A stretch of 6,141 nt of DNA from QQUD01 sp039029915. GTDB lineage: Bacteria; Chloroflexota; Anaerolineae; Promineifilales; Promineifilaceae. Below the pieces are notes generated by a model. It did not search any database, was not told where the DNA came from, and saw nothing but the letters and a program-made list of their open reading frames with translations. Within the stretch, counting starts at the first letter, position 1, and each line of letters opens with the position of its first letter. Positions 3,500 through 6,141 of the stretch are shown here, piece after piece. The stretch is taken from NCBI GenBank assembly GCA_039029915.1, contig JBCCFD010000472.1:1-6141 (forward strand), written 5' to 3'. Position numbers and translations under genes: made by a program.

Positions 3500-6141
3500 A
3501 TGAATTTTTTACGTTCGATTTTGAATGCTATTCTGTCCTTTTTTAATGGTCAAGAAACACCCACCGCGCCAACCCAACCCACCACAACTCAACCAGACGA
3601 AACGCCACCTGCACCACCTGAACTTAGTTCACCACAACCATCTGATGATGGGGCAAAGTCGTTTTCTCCTGCACCTGTTTTAGAAAATGCAGCGGGAAGC
3701 AATGAAGCCAAGAAAAAGACGAAGGTGTTTAGTAAGATCGGGTTTCACACCGGCCCCGGTGGTAATCCGTCCGGCATTGGGGATTGGATGCGGGCTTATG
3801 ATTCGCGCCGTATCCCGTTTATGATCAAATCTGTGGATAGCTATGGCCCTGTTTTTGAAGCCAGCGAGCTGGCAAAAAAGAGCGGCGTGGAGCATTTGCT
3901 GGTTTATCGATTGAGCACAGTTGGTCAAAGTCACCGTTACGATTATGATGTGCCACCTTATAAGGACCCGAAATTTCGCAATGATCCTGAAGGAGGGGCG
4001 GTAAAACATTGGCGCGAAACCAAAAAAGCGTTACCCCCTGAATTTGATAAAGAGCGCACGTGGATCGAGCCAATTAATGAGGTAGACAAGGATTTATGCG
4101 ATTGGTTGGGTCGTTTTGGGGTTCATATTGCCAATTTAGCCCATGCTGAAGGGTATAAAGTGTCTCTGTTTGCATGGTCAAGCGGTGAGCCTGAGCGTGA
4201 AGGATGGGAGCAGCCCGGCATGCTAGATTATTTGCGCTTGTGTGCTGAACGGCCAAACCAAGCGGCAGTGGCGCTTCACGAGTACAGCTATGTGGTAGAC
4301 AATATCAAAGATGGCTATCCGTACAAAATCGGCCGTTTTCAAATGCTTTTTGATGTATGCGATAACCACGGCATTGCTCGACCAACCATTCACATCACCG
4401 AGTGGGGCTGGACGCTTAACAACGTGCCGGAGCCAAGCAAAGCACTCCAAGATATGAAAGAGATTGGCGACCTGTATGCCAAATACCCTGAAATCAAAGG
4501 GGCTGCGATTTGGTACCTAGGCCCTAGTTTTGGTGGCATTGCCAACAAAGCCCAAAAACTTATTCGCCCCGCCCAAAATAATATCGATAATCTGGCGGTG
4601 ACGGTTGATCTAAGCAAGCAGCACCCGATTGATTCCGTATTTGATGAAGAGCTAGAGCCAGTGATTGGCACACCGCCTATCAACCCTATTCCGGGGGTTG
4701 ACCAGGGCGGTGAAGATAGCGGTGCGAATCCCGGTGAGCAGCCTGATCCGACCCCACCAGAGCCAGAACCAACGCCACCAGAGCCAGAACCAACACCGCC
4801 AGATCCAGAGCCAACACCGCCAGAACCAGTGCCAACGCCACCAGAACCAGTGCCAACGCCACCAGAACCGGAACCTGTACCGGCACCCAATGGCGTTTTT
4901 GTTTCTGACGTTACTATTCCAGACGATACCCGCATTCCGACCGGCGATCGGTTTACAAAAACGTGGCAGGTTCGCAATACGGGGAATGTGGCTTGGGGAG
5001 ATGGATATCAATTTGTTCACATTGACGGCAAAGCGATGACCAACACGACGACCATGCCGCTTCCCAATGCGCGCCCGGGTGAGGTGGTCGAAATCTCCAT
5101 TAATTTCACAGTGCCCAATGAGCCGGGCATCCACTTTAGCGATTGGCGTTTCCAGGACCCCAATGGGAATCTGTTTGGGGATATTGTGTATGTGCGCATT
5201 ATTGCGGAGCAGCGAAATGAGGCTGGCGTTAGCAATAGTGCCTATGTAGCTGATTTAACGATTCCTGATGATATGGAACTGCCTGCAGGGACGAGTGTGG
5301 TCAAGACGTGGCGCGTGCGCAACAGTGGGACGCGCACTTGGGGGCCAGGCTACTCGCTCAATTTTATCGAGGGTGTAGCCATGACAAGCCAGCTTAGCCA
5401 TGCGTTGCCAACTGTTTTACCGGGTGAAACGGCCGATATTTCGTTGAAGCTAACTGTGCCAACCGAGTTAGGCACGCATTATTGTGACTGGAAGATGAAG
5501 GATGAAGCAGGCCAGCTTTTTGGTGACATTTTCTACATGAGGGTCAAGGTGGTAGAAGCGAAAGAAGATGATACCTCTGACCCTGAAGAGGTGGCACCGT
5601 CTGATCCGCACATTGAAGATGGAGATGAAAGCACAACGGCCGTTAATCGGCTCCAAACTGGGATGAATATCAATCCCGATGCACCCCACAGCAACCCCAT
5701 GAACAGCGAAGAGTTTAAAGGGTTAGACTGGGTTCGCTTTGTTTTTAAGGTTGCTGCTCGAGTCAATGAATCGGAGCGGGGCAATTTAGAAATTGCCTTC
5801 AGGCAGTATGATCGACTTATTGCGACCTATGCCAAGATGGGCGTTAAGTCGATGATCATTCTTAATCAGGAAACGGTTTGGGGGAAAGCCCCTTGGGCTG
5901 GTAGCCATGATTGGGATGGATACGCAGCTGAATTTGCTGAAATGGCGGGTCAAATTGCGGCCCACTACCGGTCTTATAAAGATCGGGTGGCGTTTGAGAT
6001 TTGGAATGAAGGGGATTTAGATCACAATGCGGCATCAGTTTATGTGCCGCCAGCACAGTTTGCCAAAATCCTGTCTAGTTCAGCCAAGGCGATTAAACGG
6101 GCGGCGCCTAAGGCGATTCGGATATTTGGCGGGTTGGCGAC
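3500..6141 (+). CDS. Large modular glycosidase: GH-A-like domain, two NBR1-type Ig domains, second GH-A-like domain (3'-partial)
   Basis: This single open frame has 880 complete codons visible and no stop before the window end. Its domains in order are: a short hydrophobic segment (1-17, MNFLRSILNAILSFFNG); a Pro/Thr/Gln-rich linker (18-60); a TIM-barrel-like glycosidase domain (about 76-395); a PTPPEPE repeat linker (417-458); Ig-like domain 1 (466-570); Ig-like domain 2 (582-686); an acidic linker (687-716); and a second glycosidase domain from 717. In domain 1, IN-E194 and HIT-E301-WGW fit the acid/base and nucleophile of clan GH-A. In domain 2, FEIWN-E837-GD fits the acid/base; its nucleophile would lie beyond the window. 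The Ig domains carry the N_BRCA1_IG hallmarks KTWxVRNxGxxxWGxGY, PGExxxI and DW(R/K). The ATG at 3500 has only a weak AGG upstream; a TTG at 3473 is an alternative. The N-terminus is a poor classical signal peptide, but the architecture suggests a surface or extracellular polysaccharide-active protein. GH family and substrate are not assignable. Confidence 0.85.
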   Translation, partial: MNFLRSILNAILSFFNGQETPTAPTQPTTTQPDETPPAPPELSSPQPSDDGAKSFSPAPVLENAAGSNEAKKKTKVFSKIGFHTGPGGNPSGIGDWMRAYDSRRIPFMIKSVDSYGPVFEASELAKKSGVEHLLVYRLSTVGQSHRYDYDVPPYKDPKFRNDPEGGAVKHWRETKKALPPEFDKERTWIEPINEVDKDLCDWLGRFGVHIANLAHAEGYKVSLFAWSSGEPEREGWEQPGMLDYLRLCAERPNQAAVALHEYSYVVDNIKDGYPYKIGRFQMLFDVCDNHGIARPTIHITEWGWTLNNVPEPSKALQDMKEIGDLYAKYPEIKGAAIWYLGPSFGGIANKAQKLIRPAQNNIDNLAVTVDLSKQHPIDSVFDEELEPVIGTPPINPIPGVDQGGEDSGANPGEQPDPTPPEPEPTPPEPEPTPPDPEPTPPEPVPTPPEPVPTPPEPEPVPAPNGVFVSDVTIPDDTRIPTGDRFTKTWQVRNTGNVAWGDGYQFVHIDGKAMTNTTTMPLPNARPGEVVEISINFTVPNEPGIHFSDWRFQDPNGNLFGDIVYVRIIAEQRNEAGVSNSAYVADLTIPDDMELPAGTSVVKTWRVRNSGTRTWGPGYSLNFIEGVAMTSQLSHALPTVLPGETADISLKLTVPTELGTHYCDWKMKDEAGQLFGDIFYMRVKVVEAKEDDTSDPEEVAPSDPHIEDGDESTTAVNRLQTGMNINPDAPHSNPMNSEEFKGLDWVRFVFKVAARVNESERGNLEIAFRQYDRLIATYAKMGVKSMIILNQETVWGKAPWAGSHDWDGYAAEFAEMAGQIAAHYRSYKDRVAFEIWNEGDLDHNAASVYVPPAQFAKILSSSAKAIKRAAPKAIRIFGGLA
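4330..5644. repeat. Three further CGGCCG palindromes in the glycosidase gene
   Basis: Cores lie at 4330-4335 (IGR codons), 5430-5435 (TAD codons) and 5637-5642 (TAV codons). The last is a full AACGGCCGTT at 5635-5644, inside the acidic linker. They belong to the same family as the copies in the methylase gene and again occur in more than one codon phase. Confidence 0.65.
4748..4873 (+). repeat. Six tandem 21-bp units coding the PTPPEPE linker
   Basis: Six consecutive seven-codon units encode P-T-P-P-(E/D)-P-(E/V). They form an extended rigid linker between the first glycosidase domain and the Ig-like domains. Adjacent units are nearly identical at DNA level (units 4 to 6 share CCAACGCCACCAGAACC with one or two changes), implying recent unit duplication and probable length variation between strains. 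The repeat also creates long stop-free antisense frames rich in Gly-Ser or Trp/Arg, which are artefacts. Confidence 0.85.

Noticed and set aside
4390..4977. Long minus-strand frame rich in GSGSGGVG repeats
   Set aside because: It is the antisense of the PTPPEPE-coding 21-bp repeats. The opposite strand carries the continuous multidomain glycosidase, so the Gly-Ser pattern is an artefact.
4652..5134. Minus-strand frame with Trp/Arg-rich repeats
   Set aside because: It is another antisense phase of the same linker repeat and Ig domain coding region, with no recognisable domain.

Overview
The window looks bacterial and most resembles a filamentous or environmental Chloroflexota (Anaerolineae/Caldilineae-like) genome. 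The reasons are a very large glycosidase carrying two NBR1-type Ig-like domains and Pro/Thr/Glu linkers, heptameric short tandem repeats inside a gene, and an over-represented 8-10 bp palindrome. Cyanobacteria share the last two habits, so the phylum is an inference. No rRNA, tRNA, CRISPR array, integrase or transposase is visible.

Layout. (1) Positions 2-1948, + strand: the 3' part of a large Zn-ribbon-type DNA methylase (amino-MTase with motif I DPMMGGGTT and catalytic DPPY), whose start lies before the window. It contains an in-frame 99-bp block of three heptamer repeat families and seven copies of CGGCCG. (2) Positions 2114-2646, + strand: two overlapping small membrane-protein reading frames. 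They read as one about 177-residue multi-span protein if a G6 run is passed with a -1 shift. (3) Positions 2647-2858: an AT-rich convergent spacer with a perfect 12-bp inverted repeat, probably a bidirectional terminator. (4) Positions 2859-3242, - strand: a small NTF2/SnoaL-like protein with a strong Shine-Dalgarno sequence. (5) Positions 3243-3499: a divergent spacer with a candidate promoter and an overlapping 9-bp dyad. (6) Positions 3500-6141 and beyond, + strand: a giant modular protein. Its order is a short hydrophobic N-terminus, Pro/Thr linker, clan GH-A-like catalytic domain, (PTPPEPE)n linker, two NBR1-type Ig domains, acidic linker and a second GH-A-like domain cut by the window end.

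The genes do not form an obvious single pathway. The methylase may belong to a modification or defence locus lying to the left. The membrane and NTF2-like genes are small unplaced accessory genes in visibly AT-richer DNA. The glycosidase stands alone under its own apparent promoter. The most unusual signals are at DNA level: the palindrome family used in all three coding frames, the in-frame heptamer block in the methylase, and the G6 junction joining the two membrane frames.
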